Source: Candidatus Methylomicrobium oryzae
Lineage (GTDB): Bacteria > Pseudomonadota > Gammaproteobacteria > Methylococcales > Methylomonadaceae
Direction of reading: 5' to 3'
DNA: 64,000 bases
Assembly (NCBI RefSeq): GCF_016745425.1
Contig: NZ_JAERVK010000002.1
Span: 124,001-188,000 of the forward strand
Part shown: piece by piece, positions 45,610-54,911 of the stretch
How the letters are laid out: each line of letters begins with the position of its first letter
Numbering within the stretch: position 1 is the stretch's first letter
Made by a program: the position numbers and the translations under genes
The notes under the pieces: generated by a model
Told to the model about the DNA's origin: nothing
Database searches by the model: none
The model's input: the letters and a program-made list of their open reading frames with translations, nothing else

Positions 45610-46251
45610 ATGATCTATCTTTTCCCCGACAGCGTATTGCTGATTTTCTGCAAGGCGCCGATTGCCGGCCAGGTGAAGACCCGGCTCCAGCCGGCGCTGA
45701 CCGCCGAACAGGCTGCGGACGCGCATCGCCGGCTGGCGCGCATGACGCTGGAGCGCGCCTTTGGGCTGCCGTTGTGCCCGGTCGTGCTGTGCTGCGCTCC
45801 GAATGCCGAGCACGCTTTTTTTCGCCAATGCGCGGCGGATTATCCGCTCGCCCTCGCCGATCAGCGCGGTAATGACTTAGGCGAGCGCATGCGGAATGCT
45901 TTCGCCGAAGCGCTGCGCCATTACCGGCAGGCGATTCTGATCGGCTGCGACTGCCCGAGCCTGACGGCGGACGATTTGCGTGCGGCCCTGGCGGCTCTCG
46001 GGAACGGCAGCAATGCGGTGATTTCCCCGGCAATAGACGGCGGCTATGTGCTGATCGGCATGAAGACCGATCAGCCGGTGCTGTTCAGCGGCATGCCCTG
46101 GGGAACCGACAAGGTCATGGCCGAAACCCGCCGACGCGCCGAGAAGGCCGGGATCAGTTTGTGCGAGCTGGAGTCGCAGTGGGATGTCGATACCCTTGAG
46201 GATTGGGAGCGGTATTTGAAAATATCCTGTCTCGATAGCTCGGACGGATGA
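45610..46251 (+). CDS. TIGR04282-type arsenosugar biosynthesis glycosyltransferase (DUF2064)
   Basis: The 213-residue GT-A-type protein has LIFCKAPIAGQVKTRLQPAL near the N-terminus, LGERMRNAFAEAL, and the metal-site GCDCPSLTADDL. SPAIDGGYVLIGM and the ending WDVDTLEDWERY complete the TIGR04282 pattern. It belongs to the same string as arsM and arsS and would supply the later sugar step. Start ATG at 45610. It converges with the histidine kinase gene. Confidence 0.88.
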   Translation: MIYLFPDSVLLIFCKAPIAGQVKTRLQPALTAEQAADAHRRLARMTLERAFGLPLCPVVLCCAPNAEHAFFRQCAADYPLALADQRGNDLGERMRNAFAEALRHYRQAILIGCDCPSLTADDLRAALAALGNGSNAVISPAIDGGYVLIGMKTDQPVLFSGMPWGTDKVMAETRRRAEKAGISLCELESQWDVDTLEDWERYLKISCLDSSDG

Positions 46252-46390
46252 TCGGCGCTGTTCCGGCGACGATTGCGCTGCGGGGCACTCGATTGATCAC
46301 CTCCGTCAGAGAGCCGGTTTCTGTTGAGCCAGTGCCGGGTTTATCGGGAAAGCGGCCCTGGATTATGAATATGACTGAAAAATATGCATT

Positions 46391-49288
46391 TCAGCCGGAG
46401 AAAACTTTCTCCTCTGGAATGAGGATGCGAAAGACGGCCCCCTGACGGCGCTCGACGGTGAGCCGGCCATGCAGTTGCAGGACCAGGCTTTGTACGAGTT
46501 GCAGGCCCAGCGAAGGCGAGTGGTCGAGATCCAGGGCCTCCGGGAAGCCGCATCCGGTATCGCCCACTTCCAGCGTCAGGCCGTCGGCTGCCTCCTGCGC
46601 CAGGGTCACCCAAATCTCCCGTTTTTCGCTGCTGCTCAGCGGGGGAAAGGCATGCTTAAAGCTGTTCGAAACCAGCTCATTGACGATCAGCCCCAGCGGC
46701 AGCGCAGCGTCGATGTCCTGCGTGAAGGGAAGAATGTCCAGACGGACCGTGACCGGGGGAACGGTGTGCGCAAACGAGCGGTGAAGGTGGCTGACCAATT
46801 GCGCCACATAGTCGGCGAAATCGATCGTCTTCAGGTCCCGGCTTTTGTAGAGCTGCTCGTGGATCAAGGCCATGGACCGGATCCGGCGCCGGCTGTCCAG
46901 AAACAATTCCTGTATCCCGGGGTCGGTTTGGGCGGCCGATTGCAGCTGGAGCAGGCTGGCGATGATTTGCAGATTGTTCTTGACGCGGTGATGGATTTCT
47001 TTCAGCAGCACTTCCTTTTCATTCAGGGATGCCTGTAATTGCGCTTCGTTGCGCCGAAGCTCGGCGGTGCGTTGCAGAACCCGCTGCTCAAGCTCCATGT
47101 TCAGCCTTAGCAGTTCCTCTTCCGCCTGCTTGCGTTCGGTGATGTCCAGGACGAATGCGACGCCATTGAAGTGCTCGTCATCCAGCAAGGCGCCGGCGAC
47201 GATTACAGGCAGGTGCGTGCCGTCCTTCCGGATATATTCTTTCTCGAAAGGAGCTGTATTGACGCCGCTATTCGTGAGTTCGCGCAGCGTGCGATTGTCC
47301 AGATGCCGGTATTCCGGAGGCGTTAGCCCCCGCCAGTCGAGTCGGCCGGCGATCAGATCTTCGCGATCGTAACCGACCATCTCCAGGAATTTATCGTTCG
47401 CATCGACGATGCACCCGTCGACGTTCCAGTAGATGACGCCCAACAAGCCCGAGTCGTAGAAGCGGCGCAGTCGGTATTCGCTTTGGCGGAGAGCTTCATC
47501 AACTTTCCACCGTTCGGTCGTTTCCCACGCCGTGTTCAGTAGGCCCCACTCCCCGTTTTCGGGCAGGCGGATGCGGTACAAAGACCAACTGAAATAAGCC
47601 TCTTCAACAGGTCCGTTCTCGGATCGGCGAATTTGATAAGGCTGGTCTATGGCCGAGAACGGTTTCCCGGAATCGGCCACATTTCGGAATATGTTTTCAA
47701 GGTTCGGCACCTCCGGCCAAACCTCCTGAATCCGCTTGCCGACCATTTCTTTTTCCGGTGCGATCCTCTGGTACTCCGGATTAACCAGCAAGACTCTCAA
47801 GTCCGAAGCGCGCAGAATGCTGATCGCGGCAGGCAAATGATTGACTACCGTTTCCAGCAGATCGCGTGTTTGTTCGGCCTCATGCCGTGCTTTTTCCAGT
47901 TCGGTTGTCCGCTCGGCCACGCGCTGCTCCAATAACGCATTGGCTTCGTGCAGCGCCTGCTTGGCCCGCTTCATTTCCGTGATGTCGATGCCCACTTCCA
48001 TGATCATCGGCGAGCCGTCCGTATCCGCGAACGGAAAGTCGTGGATTTCGTAATCACGGCCGTCCGGACCGCTCCACCGCCAGTCCAGCGGCGCCCCTGT
48101 CTGGAATACCTTGAAGGTGTCGCAAACTTCGCAGGGCTCGTTGCGGTTAAACAGATACTTATAGCAGCGCCGCCCTTGGGCTTTCCCGTAGCGTTGTTCG
48201 AAAAAACGGTTGGCAAAGATGACCCGATAATCCTTCGATAGCAGTACCACGTAAACCGGCAATGCCTGCAACACGTCATATAGCCGCCGGCGTTCGGCCT
48301 GCACGGATTTGTAGGCCTGATTCAGTTCTGCGGTCCTTAGCGCCACCTGGCGGCGCAACTGCCAGGTCCATAGCCCCATCAATGCCAACAGGCCGAGAGC
48401 AGCCGATATGCCCCAAGCTAAATAGGTCACCGGAAAAGTCGGAATCTCATAGATGCCCAGCCATTTCCGGTAGAGCCGGTCGTATTCGCCATTGGCCTTG
48501 ACGATGGCGAGGCCCTGATTGAGACGATCGCGTAATTCGGTATTGCCTTTACGGACGGCGAAACAGAATTCCCGCCGGTATTCCTTGAGCAAAGGGCCCG
48601 GCACGATAATGCTTTCCAGGCCGATCCGATGCCTCAACTGATTGCCCTGCAGCTGTGGGGCCAGTAGCGCGTCATGCTGTCCTGAAGCCAACAGGCGAAA
48701 GCCGTCAGCCAGATTATCGACGAGCACCAGTTGCTGATCAAAACCACGGCTGCGGAGCGCATCATGTGCGGCATCCGCCCGCACTACGATAATGTTCAAG
48801 CCCCGGGCCTGCTCGATAAATTTAATCGGGTTACGCCCTTTACGTACGAAGAAGCTGTCATAGCCGATCGTATGCGGTTCAGTAAACTCCACCTCACCTT
48901 CGCGTTCCGGCATATGCGCGACTAACGGCAGGGCATAGACCTTGCCCGTTTTCAGTCCCTGCCAGACCGTATCCCAGCGTCCCGGATGAAAGCTGATGGG
49001 AATATCCATCGTAGCGGCAACGGCCTCGAACAGCTCGACGGCGAAACCGGTCGCCCGGCCCTGATCGTCGATATCGGCATAAGGGAGAAACCCGATTTCA
49101 GAGCCCACGCGCAGGGGCTGCTGCGGTTCGGCGCCGGCAAAACCCGGAAACCCGGCGATAATACAGGCCAACAGTAAGGCGAACAGGCTCGATGGACAAG
49201 AAAAGGGAAGCGTCGCGGCCTTTGCCGGAAAAGGAAGTAATGTTTTCAAGGTGAAGAGCTCGGGATCGATTCTGAAATAAGAAGACAT
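46391..49288 (-). CDS. Hybrid-input histidine kinase: SBP_bac_3 sensor, three PAS, HisKA_2 and HATPase
   Basis: The 965-residue protein has a signal/anchor segment near residues 30-53, then a type 3 solute-binding domain in the periplasm (RVGSEIGFLPYADIDDQGRA, about 58-275). One membrane helix near 285-305 (AWGISAALGLLALMGLWTWQL) follows, then three PAS domains (about 325-430, 470-590, 600-720). The HisKA_2 phospho-acceptor is KEIHHRVKNNLQIIASLLQL, and the ATPase has NELVSNSFKHAFP and DTGCGFPEAL. PAS1 contains a CEVC pair. No response regulator is next to it. The solute-binding module suggests it senses a small amino-acid-like ligand. It converges with the arsenosugar glycosyltransferase. Confidence 0.9.
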   Translation of the reverse strand: MSSYFRIDPELFTLKTLLPFPAKAATLPFSCPSSLFALLLACIIAGFPGFAGAEPQQPLRVGSEIGFLPYADIDDQGRATGFAVELFEAVAATMDIPISFHPGRWDTVWQGLKTGKVYALPLVAHMPEREGEVEFTEPHTIGYDSFFVRKGRNPIKFIEQARGLNIIVVRADAAHDALRSRGFDQQLVLVDNLADGFRLLASGQHDALLAPQLQGNQLRHRIGLESIIVPGPLLKEYRREFCFAVRKGNTELRDRLNQGLAIVKANGEYDRLYRKWLGIYEIPTFPVTYLAWGISAALGLLALMGLWTWQLRRQVALRTAELNQAYKSVQAERRRLYDVLQALPVYVVLLSKDYRVIFANRFFEQRYGKAQGRRCYKYLFNRNEPCEVCDTFKVFQTGAPLDWRWSGPDGRDYEIHDFPFADTDGSPMIMEVGIDITEMKRAKQALHEANALLEQRVAERTTELEKARHEAEQTRDLLETVVNHLPAAISILRASDLRVLLVNPEYQRIAPEKEMVGKRIQEVWPEVPNLENIFRNVADSGKPFSAIDQPYQIRRSENGPVEEAYFSWSLYRIRLPENGEWGLLNTAWETTERWKVDEALRQSEYRLRRFYDSGLLGVIYWNVDGCIVDANDKFLEMVGYDREDLIAGRLDWRGLTPPEYRHLDNRTLRELTNSGVNTAPFEKEYIRKDGTHLPVIVAGALLDDEHFNGVAFVLDITERKQAEEELLRLNMELEQRVLQRTAELRRNEAQLQASLNEKEVLLKEIHHRVKNNLQIIASLLQLQSAAQTDPGIQELFLDSRRRIRSMALIHEQLYKSRDLKTIDFADYVAQLVSHLHRSFAHTVPPVTVRLDILPFTQDIDAALPLGLIVNELVSNSFKHAFPPLSSSEKREIWVTLAQEAADGLTLEVGDTGCGFPEALDLDHSPSLGLQLVQSLVLQLHGRLTVERRQGAVFRILIPEEKVFSG

Positions 49289-49567
49289 AAGTAATGAACG
49301 CAGCCGTTAAACCTTGGCTTTAGCCGGGTAAGGGCCTGCCGGTACATTAAAGAACGCTTCCTTACGTTTTAATTCGGCTATCGAATGGATGATATTACTA
49401 TAAGTGCGCTTCGAGGAAACAACCGGTTTTTGATATGAGTCATGGACTTGGACACGTTTTACTGAAAAAATTCGGTACCTGATTGACAACCGAAGCATCT
49501 TCATTGTCAAAACGATACGTTGATCTTTCTATTCCCTCTATCAACCGTCGATTCATGGAGGCAAACA

Positions 49568-50041
49568 ATGAGCGATCCATCAACGAGAGCGTATTTGTCG
49601 GCTCACGAGTTTTTCTCCGGCCTGGACGATGAGGCCCTGGAATTCCTGTCCGAGTGCGCGGATACGCGGGTGATCGAAAAGGGGCAAATTCTGTTTCGGC
49701 AGGGCGAAAATGCGGACAAGTTCTATATAGTCCGGCGCGGGCGGATTACCGTGCAGATGCCGGCCATCCTGGGGCCGCCTTTGGAAATCCAGACGCTGGG
49801 TCAGGGGCAGGTGCTGGGATGGTCGTGGCTGATCTCGCCTTATAAATGGACTTTTCAGTCCAGGGCCGAGGAGGAGTCGGAAGTGCTCCAATTTGACGGG
49901 GCAGCGATTCTGGCGCGGTGCGAGGAGGAGCCGAAATTCGGCTACGAACTGTTGAAGAAATTTGCGGGCTTGATGTCGGTACGCCTCGATGCGGCGCGCC
50001 TGAAGATGATGGATGAATGGAACCCCGCCGGGTTTGCTTAG
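49568..50041 (+). CDS. Cyclic nucleotide-binding (Crp-like) regulatory domain protein
   Basis: The 157-residue protein consists of a single cNMP-binding jelly-roll (ILFRQGENADKFYIVRRGRI, then TLGQGQVLGWSWLISPYKWT) and a C-terminal helix. There is no visible HTH domain, so it may be a ligand-binding module or a short regulator. The usual phosphate-binding cassette Arg is not obvious, so ligand binding is uncertain. Start ATG at 49568 follows GGAGG. It stands alone after a divergent histidine kinase gene. Confidence 0.82.
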   Translation: MSDPSTRAYLSAHEFFSGLDDEALEFLSECADTRVIEKGQILFRQGENADKFYIVRRGRITVQMPAILGPPLEIQTLGQGQVLGWSWLISPYKWTFQSRAEEESEVLQFDGAAILARCEEEPKFGYELLKKFAGLMSVRLDAARLKMMDEWNPAGFA

Positions 50042-50064
50042 GTGCCGTTGCTCGTTTCGCCGGC

Positions 50065-50208
50065 ATGTTGAAATTGCAGGTGCAGCATCCCGGCCTGGAG
50101 TTTTACGATCGCCGCTTCAAACCCGGCGCTTATCCCGGCACGCAGGCGGAGCCCATGGCGCGCCGGCACGGTTCGGCGGAAAAAGCAGGTCCCTTTAATA
50201 CGGATTAA
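50065..50208 (+). CDS. Possible 47-aa ORF, unknown
   Basis: An ATG at 50065 opens a 47-codon frame (MLKLQVQHPGLEFYDRRFKP, ending KAGPFNTD). The composition is protein-like, but there is no good ribosome site and its stop falls inside repeat family 2 copy E. It could be the remnant of a longer gene cut by the repeat or chance. Confidence 0.25.
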   Translation: MLKLQVQHPGLEFYDRRFKPGAYPGTQAEPMARRHGSAEKAGPFNTD

Positions 50209-50303
50209 GAGCTAAAGGCTGTTACGCTGTGAAAGCCGCCTATATAAAATCCCCCCTGCCCCCCTTTTTCAAAGGGGGGAAAGCGGCATTGTCAAACGTT
50301 ATT
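50197..50303 (+). repeat. Dispersed repeat family 2, copy E
   Basis: Inverted partner of copy F (56718-56826). Nearly every base matches: AAGAGCTAAAGGCTGTTA, CGCTGTGAAAG, AAAATCCCCCCTGCCCCCCT, the TTTTTCAAAGGGGG hairpin and AGCGGCATTGTCAAACGTTA. It follows the cNMP-binding gene. Confidence 0.85.
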
Positions 50304-50486
50304 GATTGTCGATGTGGGCAATGCTCAACCGAGCGGGACGGAGTTTATAACCCCGTCCCCCCGGTTTGAAAATCCTCCGCAAACACAAACTCATCTCCCT
50401 TGTCCGTCCCGCTTTAACCGTTACGGACGGGATAAATATCCTGTCCGGCTCTTGAAGTATGCTGGCGGCACGGTTAGAGGCCGGTC

Positions 50487-50618
50487 GACAATGGCCAAAA
50501 CGACATCCCCGTTGAAAAAGGGATGCCGCTTTCTCCCCCCTTTGAAAAAGGGGGGCAGGGGGGATTTGCTCTGCAAATAGTTGATGGGACAACCCTGATG
50601 CAGCGCTTAATTCGCATT
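50487..50618 (-). repeat. Dispersed repeat family 3, copy C
   Basis: Inverted partner of copy D (56474-56629). Shared: AATGCGAATTAAGCGCTGCA right behind a stop codon, CAACTATTTGCAGAGCAAAT, CCCCCCTGCCCCCCTTTTTC and GTTTTGGCCATTGT. Read in the minus direction it begins one base after the carbonic anhydrase stop codon. Confidence 0.85.
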
Positions 50619-51311
50619 TTACTCGGTTCTGGCCGTTGTTTTGTCTGGCGGGGCGCCGGCTTTACCCGATTCGTTGATGATCAAGGTATCTTCATAAAAA
50701 TCCACCGCACCGCTGCCGACTTCATACATGCCGCCGACGATGCCGATCTCTCCGTTTTGAATCATTTCCTTCAGGATCGGGCTGCGCTCCATGATCGCAT
50801 GGACGGTGCGTCTGACGTTAATCATCGCCACTTTTTCCACGAAATCGCCGTTACCGGAGTTCCGGTTCGTCGTTTCGGTTTTCTCCTGATAGACCGCCGG
50901 CTGCAGTTTGCCGAGCAGCGCGGTCAGGTTGCCCATTTCGACGTGGTCGCAGGCCCCTTTCACCGCGCCGCACTTGGTATGACCCAGCACGACGATGATC
51001 TTGGCGCCGGCGACTTTGCAGGCAAATTCCATGCTGCCCAGGATGTCTTCGTTGATGATGTTGCCGGCAATCCGGATGCTGAAAATATCGCCCAGCCCCT
51101 GGTCAAAGATCAGTTCCGCCGAAGTCCGGGAGTCGATGCAGCTCAGGATCACCGCAAACGGATGCTGGCCGTCGGAGGTTTCGTTGACCTGCTGCAGCAG
51201 GTTGCGGTTAATCTTCAGGTTGCTCACGAAGCGTTTATTGCCTTCCTGCAGCAAATTCAGCGCTATCCGGGGCGTAATTAGGGCCTGCAATTCTTTGGTC
51301 AGGGTTTTCAT
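50619..51311 (-). CDS. Beta-class carbonic anhydrase
   Basis: The 230-residue enzyme has the beta-CA zinc site C58-I-D60-S-R62 (SCIDSRTSAELIFD) and H111-TK-C114 (VVLGHTKCGAVKGACD). The Asp-Arg dyad is present. It interconverts CO2 and bicarbonate in the cytoplasm. It lies 40 bp downstream of a SulP-family anion transporter on the same strand, so the two form an operon. That suggests bicarbonate uptake and hydration coupled together. Dispersed repeat C follows its stop directly. Confidence 0.92.
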   Translation of the reverse strand: MKTLTKELQALITPRIALNLLQEGNKRFVSNLKINRNLLQQVNETSDGQHPFAVILSCIDSRTSAELIFDQGLGDIFSIRIAGNIINEDILGSMEFACKVAGAKIIVVLGHTKCGAVKGACDHVEMGNLTALLGKLQPAVYQEKTETTNRNSGNGDFVEKVAMINVRRTVHAIMERSPILKEMIQNGEIGIVGGMYEVGSGAVDFYEDTLIINESGKAGAPPDKTTARTE

Positions 51312-51351
51312 GGTCGATTATCCTGCGTGTGAACGGGTTAATTGAAGCGGA

Positions 51352-52893
51352 TCAGATTAAATTGATTTTTTCTACGGAAATGTTTTTGGTTTTGGCGCTG
51401 TGCTCGTAGTTTTTAATGACCTCGACGACATCCTGAGCGATCGATTTCGAATGGGAACCATCGACGATCACTTTCGAATTGGCCGGGATCGAATCCAGCA
51501 CCTGGAGAATATTGGCCTTGTTGAAAAAAGACACCACTTCCGCCAGCACCAGATGATGCGTTTTGCGGCCGTCTTTCGAAGTGACGGTGTCTTTCATCGA
51601 ATAACCGTTCAGGTAGCTGTTGCGCAAGGTATAAAAGATTCCGAAAACCATTCCGATCGCGATTCCGGTCAACAGGTCGGTCGCCAACAGGCCCATCACC
51701 GTGGCGACAAACGGCACGAACTGCTCGCTGCCTTGGGCGTACATCTGTTTGAAAAGGGCCGGCCTGGCCAGCTTATAGCCGACCGTGATCAGGATCGCCG
51801 CCAGGCTGGCCAGCGGGATCATGTTGAGGAGTTCGGCCAACGTGATCGCGCTGATCAGGATGAAGACGCCGTGCAGGATCGCCGACAGCTTGGTCTTGCC
51901 GCCGAACGAAATATTGACCGAACTGCGCACGATCACCTGGGTAATGGGCAGGCCGCCGCACAATCCCGAGACGATGTTACCAAGACCCTGCGCCTTCAAT
52001 TCCCGGTTGGGCGGCGTTACACGTTTGTAAGGATCCAGTTTGTCGGCGGCTTCCACGCTCAACAGGGTTTCCAGACTGGCAATCACCGCAATCAGGAAGG
52101 CAATTTTCCAGACTTCGAAGCGAGTGATCATCGAAAAATCGGGAAAAATAAACTGGCCGAAAAAGCCGGCCATGTTTTCCGGAACCGGGATGTTGACCAG
52201 ATGATCGGGTGCCAGGCTCAAATTTAAAAATCCCATCCGGATGCAGTAATTGATCGCGATGCCGATAAAAACCACAACCAAAGAACCCTGCAGCACCTGG
52301 AACAGTTTGTGTTTTTTCATCAGCACCGTTTCCCATAGGATCAGGATCGCCAGCGACAAAAGCGAAATCAGCAGCGCGGCCGGGGTAATGGCCTGTACGG
52401 CATTGCCGATCGCGGACAAAGTCGTTTCGCCGGACGCCTGCAAAAACGAGAAATCGCCTTCGAAATCCCTGTCGTAGCCCAGCGCGTGGGGTATCTGTTT
52501 GAGGATGATCAAGAGCCCGATGCCCGCCAGCATCCCCTTGATCACCGAAGAGGGAAAAAAGTAAGCGATGAACCCCGCCTCAAGATAACCGAGTATCAAC
52601 TGCAGGGCGCCGGCCAGCACGACACAGGTCAGGAATTGCGGCCAGGACCCGAGCGCGGCGACGGAAGAGGCTACCAGAATAGTCAAGCCGTTGCCCGGTC
52701 CGCTGACGCCCAAAGGCGAACCGCTGGCGATCCCCACCACGATGCCGCCGATGATTCCCGCTAAAATGCCGGCAAACAAAGGCGCGCCGGACGCCAAGGC
52801 AATGCCCAGGCACAAAGGCACCGCTACCAGAAATACCACGATGCTGGCCGATAAATCGCTTTTGAACTCTTGAAACAGTCTTGGGGTGGACAT
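51352..52893 (-). CDS. SulP-family anion (probably bicarbonate) transporter
   Basis: The 513-residue transporter has the SulP N-terminal region (FKSDLSASIVVFLVAVPLCL, GSPLGVSGPGNGLTIL) and about ten to twelve helices. It carries GLCGGLPITQVIVRSSVNIS, typical of the SulP substrate region, and a C-terminal STAS-like cytoplasmic end (ANILQVLDSIPANSKVIVDG). Being upstream of a beta-carbonic anhydrase, it most likely carries HCO3-, although sulfate or other anions cannot be excluded. It is divergent from a TetR regulator gene, which may control it. Confidence 0.9.
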   Translation of the reverse strand: MSTPRLFQEFKSDLSASIVVFLVAVPLCLGIALASGAPLFAGILAGIIGGIVVGIASGSPLGVSGPGNGLTILVASSVAALGSWPQFLTCVVLAGALQLILGYLEAGFIAYFFPSSVIKGMLAGIGLLIILKQIPHALGYDRDFEGDFSFLQASGETTLSAIGNAVQAITPAALLISLLSLAILILWETVLMKKHKLFQVLQGSLVVVFIGIAINYCIRMGFLNLSLAPDHLVNIPVPENMAGFFGQFIFPDFSMITRFEVWKIAFLIAVIASLETLLSVEAADKLDPYKRVTPPNRELKAQGLGNIVSGLCGGLPITQVIVRSSVNISFGGKTKLSAILHGVFILISAITLAELLNMIPLASLAAILITVGYKLARPALFKQMYAQGSEQFVPFVATVMGLLATDLLTGIAIGMVFGIFYTLRNSYLNGYSMKDTVTSKDGRKTHHLVLAEVVSFFNKANILQVLDSIPANSKVIVDGSHSKSIAQDVVEVIKNYEHSAKTKNISVEKINLI

Positions 52894-53049
52894 AACAGGT
52901 CACCGAGAATAGCAATGCTTTCAGAAATCGATAGCAATACTATCATTGTAAATTGTAATGCTTCAAGTATAATTTTTTCCCGGCCCGTAGCCGTCCTGCC
53001 GGCATACCCTATCGACAAGTCAATCCCGCAAAAAGCTTAACCCGACATC

Positions 53050-53724
53050 ATGGACATACAACTGCATTTCAAAATGAATGAGAAACTCTTTCTCAAAGAT
53101 CCCGAACAGTCGGAACTGGGCAGGAAAATCATTCAGCACAGCATCCTGTTGATCCATCAAAACGGTTTCGAAGCGTTTACGTTTAAAAAACTGGCGGAAC
53201 ACATCGGCACGACCGAGGCAGGCATTTACCGTTATTTCGAGAACAAGCACCGATTGCTGGTTTATATCGCAGCCTGGTATTGGAGCTGGCTCGAATATCA
53301 GGTCGCCTTTCAGACCCACAATATTCAAGACCCGGTAATCAAACTAAAAAAGGTGATCAAATTGCTGGCCTTTTCCGTGGAAGATGACTTGAGCACTCAT
53401 CATGTCGACGAAAGTCTGCTGCATCAGATCATCATCACGGAAGGGTCGAAAACCTATTTGACCCGACGGGTTTCGGAAGACAACAAGGACCGGCTGTTCA
53501 AGCCGTACAAGGATTTGTGCGCGATGATCGGAAATATCATTCTGGAGTGCCGTCCGGACTATCGCTATCCGAAATCGTTGGCCTCCACGATCATCGAAAT
53601 GGCCCATTTCCAGAATTTTTTCATGAATCATCTGCCGTCACTGACCGATTTCGGGAACGATAAGAACGAACTGAAAATCGTCGCGTTTCTGGAGGATCTG
53701 GTGTTTTCCTGTATTCGAAGCTAA
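53050..53724 (+). CDS. TetR-family transcriptional regulator
   Basis: The 224-residue protein has an N-terminal HTH (GFEAFTFKKLAEHIGTTEAG followed by IYRYFENKHRLLVYI) and an all-helical ligand-binding remainder. It diverges from the SulP-carbonic anhydrase operon with 156 bp between starts, a classic regulator position. Its effector is unknown. The 5' region lacks a strong ribosome site. Confidence 0.88.
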   Translation: MDIQLHFKMNEKLFLKDPEQSELGRKIIQHSILLIHQNGFEAFTFKKLAEHIGTTEAGIYRYFENKHRLLVYIAAWYWSWLEYQVAFQTHNIQDPVIKLKKVIKLLAFSVEDDLSTHHVDESLLHQIIITEGSKTYLTRRVSEDNKDRLFKPYKDLCAMIGNIILECRPDYRYPKSLASTIIEMAHFQNFFMNHLPSLTDFGNDKNELKIVAFLEDLVFSCIRS

Positions 53725-53884
53725 AAACCGGAGCGCTGAAAGCGTGGGTGATAAGGTTCCAGTGCCCTTACTCGTCCTTACACCGGAAATAGGAAAATCC
53801 GGTCCATTATCCTTATTTGCAGGGCTTTTACCCTGAAATTTGTCCCGCTTTGCAACGGATAATTCAGTATTTGGTCATAAAAAC

Positions 53885-54748
53885 ATGAACCAAATTACCG
53901 TACAGCAGCTGCAGGATCATGTCGAGAAACTGTCCGGCGGAATCGGAGAACACAACGTTTTTCATCCCGAAGCGCTCGCGGCGGCGGCCGATTATATTGC
54001 CGAGCAATGGCGGCACCAGGGCTACGGGGTCCGCAAGCAGAGCTATCGGGTAAGAGGCGGAGAATGCAGCAACTTGGAAATAACCTGCCCCGGCACCAAC
54101 CGCAGCGAGGAAGTCATTCTGATCGGCGCGCATTACGATTCGGTCGCGGGCAGCCCCGGGGCCAACGACAACGGCAGCGGCGTGGCGGCGTTGCTGGAGC
54201 TTTCGCGCTTGTTCAAGCGTGATCAGCCGGCAGTGACGTTGCGCTTCGTCGCTTTCGTGAACGAAGAGCCGCCGTTTTTCTTCTGGAGCAACATGGGCAG
54301 CATGGTTTACGCAAGATCCGCCAAGCGGCGCGGCGACCGGATCCGCTACATGATTTCGCTGGAAACGATCGGTTATTACAGCGATGAGCCCGACAGTCAG
54401 TTTTATCCGCCTTTCCTGAAATATTTTTATCCGGATACCGGCAATTTCATCGCTTTCGTTTCGAACCTCGGCTCCGGCCGGATCATGCGGCGCTGCCTGA
54501 AAAACTTTTGTTCGGCCAGCGATTTTCCGGTGCAGTCGATCGCCGCCCCTTCCTTCGTCCCCGGCATATTCTGGAGCGACCACATGGCGTTCTGGCGGCA
54601 CGGCTATAAGGCCTTCATGATCACCGATACGGCGCCCTACCGCTACCCGTACTACCACACGCCCGAGGACAAGCCCGACAAGCTCGATTATCGCTCTTTC
54701 GCGCGGGTCGCGAATGGAGTGTTTTTGATGTTGAAAGCCGAACAGTAA
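53885..54748 (+). CDS. M28-family zinc aminopeptidase-like protein
   Basis: The 287-residue protein has the M28 metal site: IGAHYDSVAGSPGANDNGSG gives the first His and bridging Asp, FVNEEPPFF the catalytic and metal Glu, ETIGYYSDEP a metal Asp/Glu, and YYHTPED the last His. No signal peptide is obvious, so it may be cytoplasmic or peripherally placed. The start at 53885 removes a 15-residue extension without a ribosome site. Substrate unknown. It is followed by a peroxiredoxin gene. Confidence 0.88.
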   Translation: MNQITVQQLQDHVEKLSGGIGEHNVFHPEALAAAADYIAEQWRHQGYGVRKQSYRVRGGECSNLEITCPGTNRSEEVILIGAHYDSVAGSPGANDNGSGVAALLELSRLFKRDQPAVTLRFVAFVNEEPPFFFWSNMGSMVYARSAKRRGDRIRYMISLETIGYYSDEPDSQFYPPFLKYFYPDTGNFIAFVSNLGSGRIMRRCLKNFCSASDFPVQSIAAPSFVPGIFWSDHMAFWRHGYKAFMITDTAPYRYPYYHTPEDKPDKLDYRSFARVANGVFLMLKAEQ

Positions 54749-54911
54749 GCCGGATCGACCGATTTATCTTTCGGCAGAATTAAAGAGGAGGTGAGTTGGG
54801 TCAATTCGAAGGCAGCGGCGGCACCGGTATGATTCAGCGGCTTGCCGGCGCCGCGGCATTTTTCCGAGAGTGATATCTCGGCATGAGTTTGAAAATATTA
54901 GGAGGACGCAC

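Noticed and set aside
50523-51281. Plus-strand ORF over the carbonic anhydrase gene
   Set aside because: Opposite strand carries the clear beta-CA zinc site; codon composition here is shadow-like.
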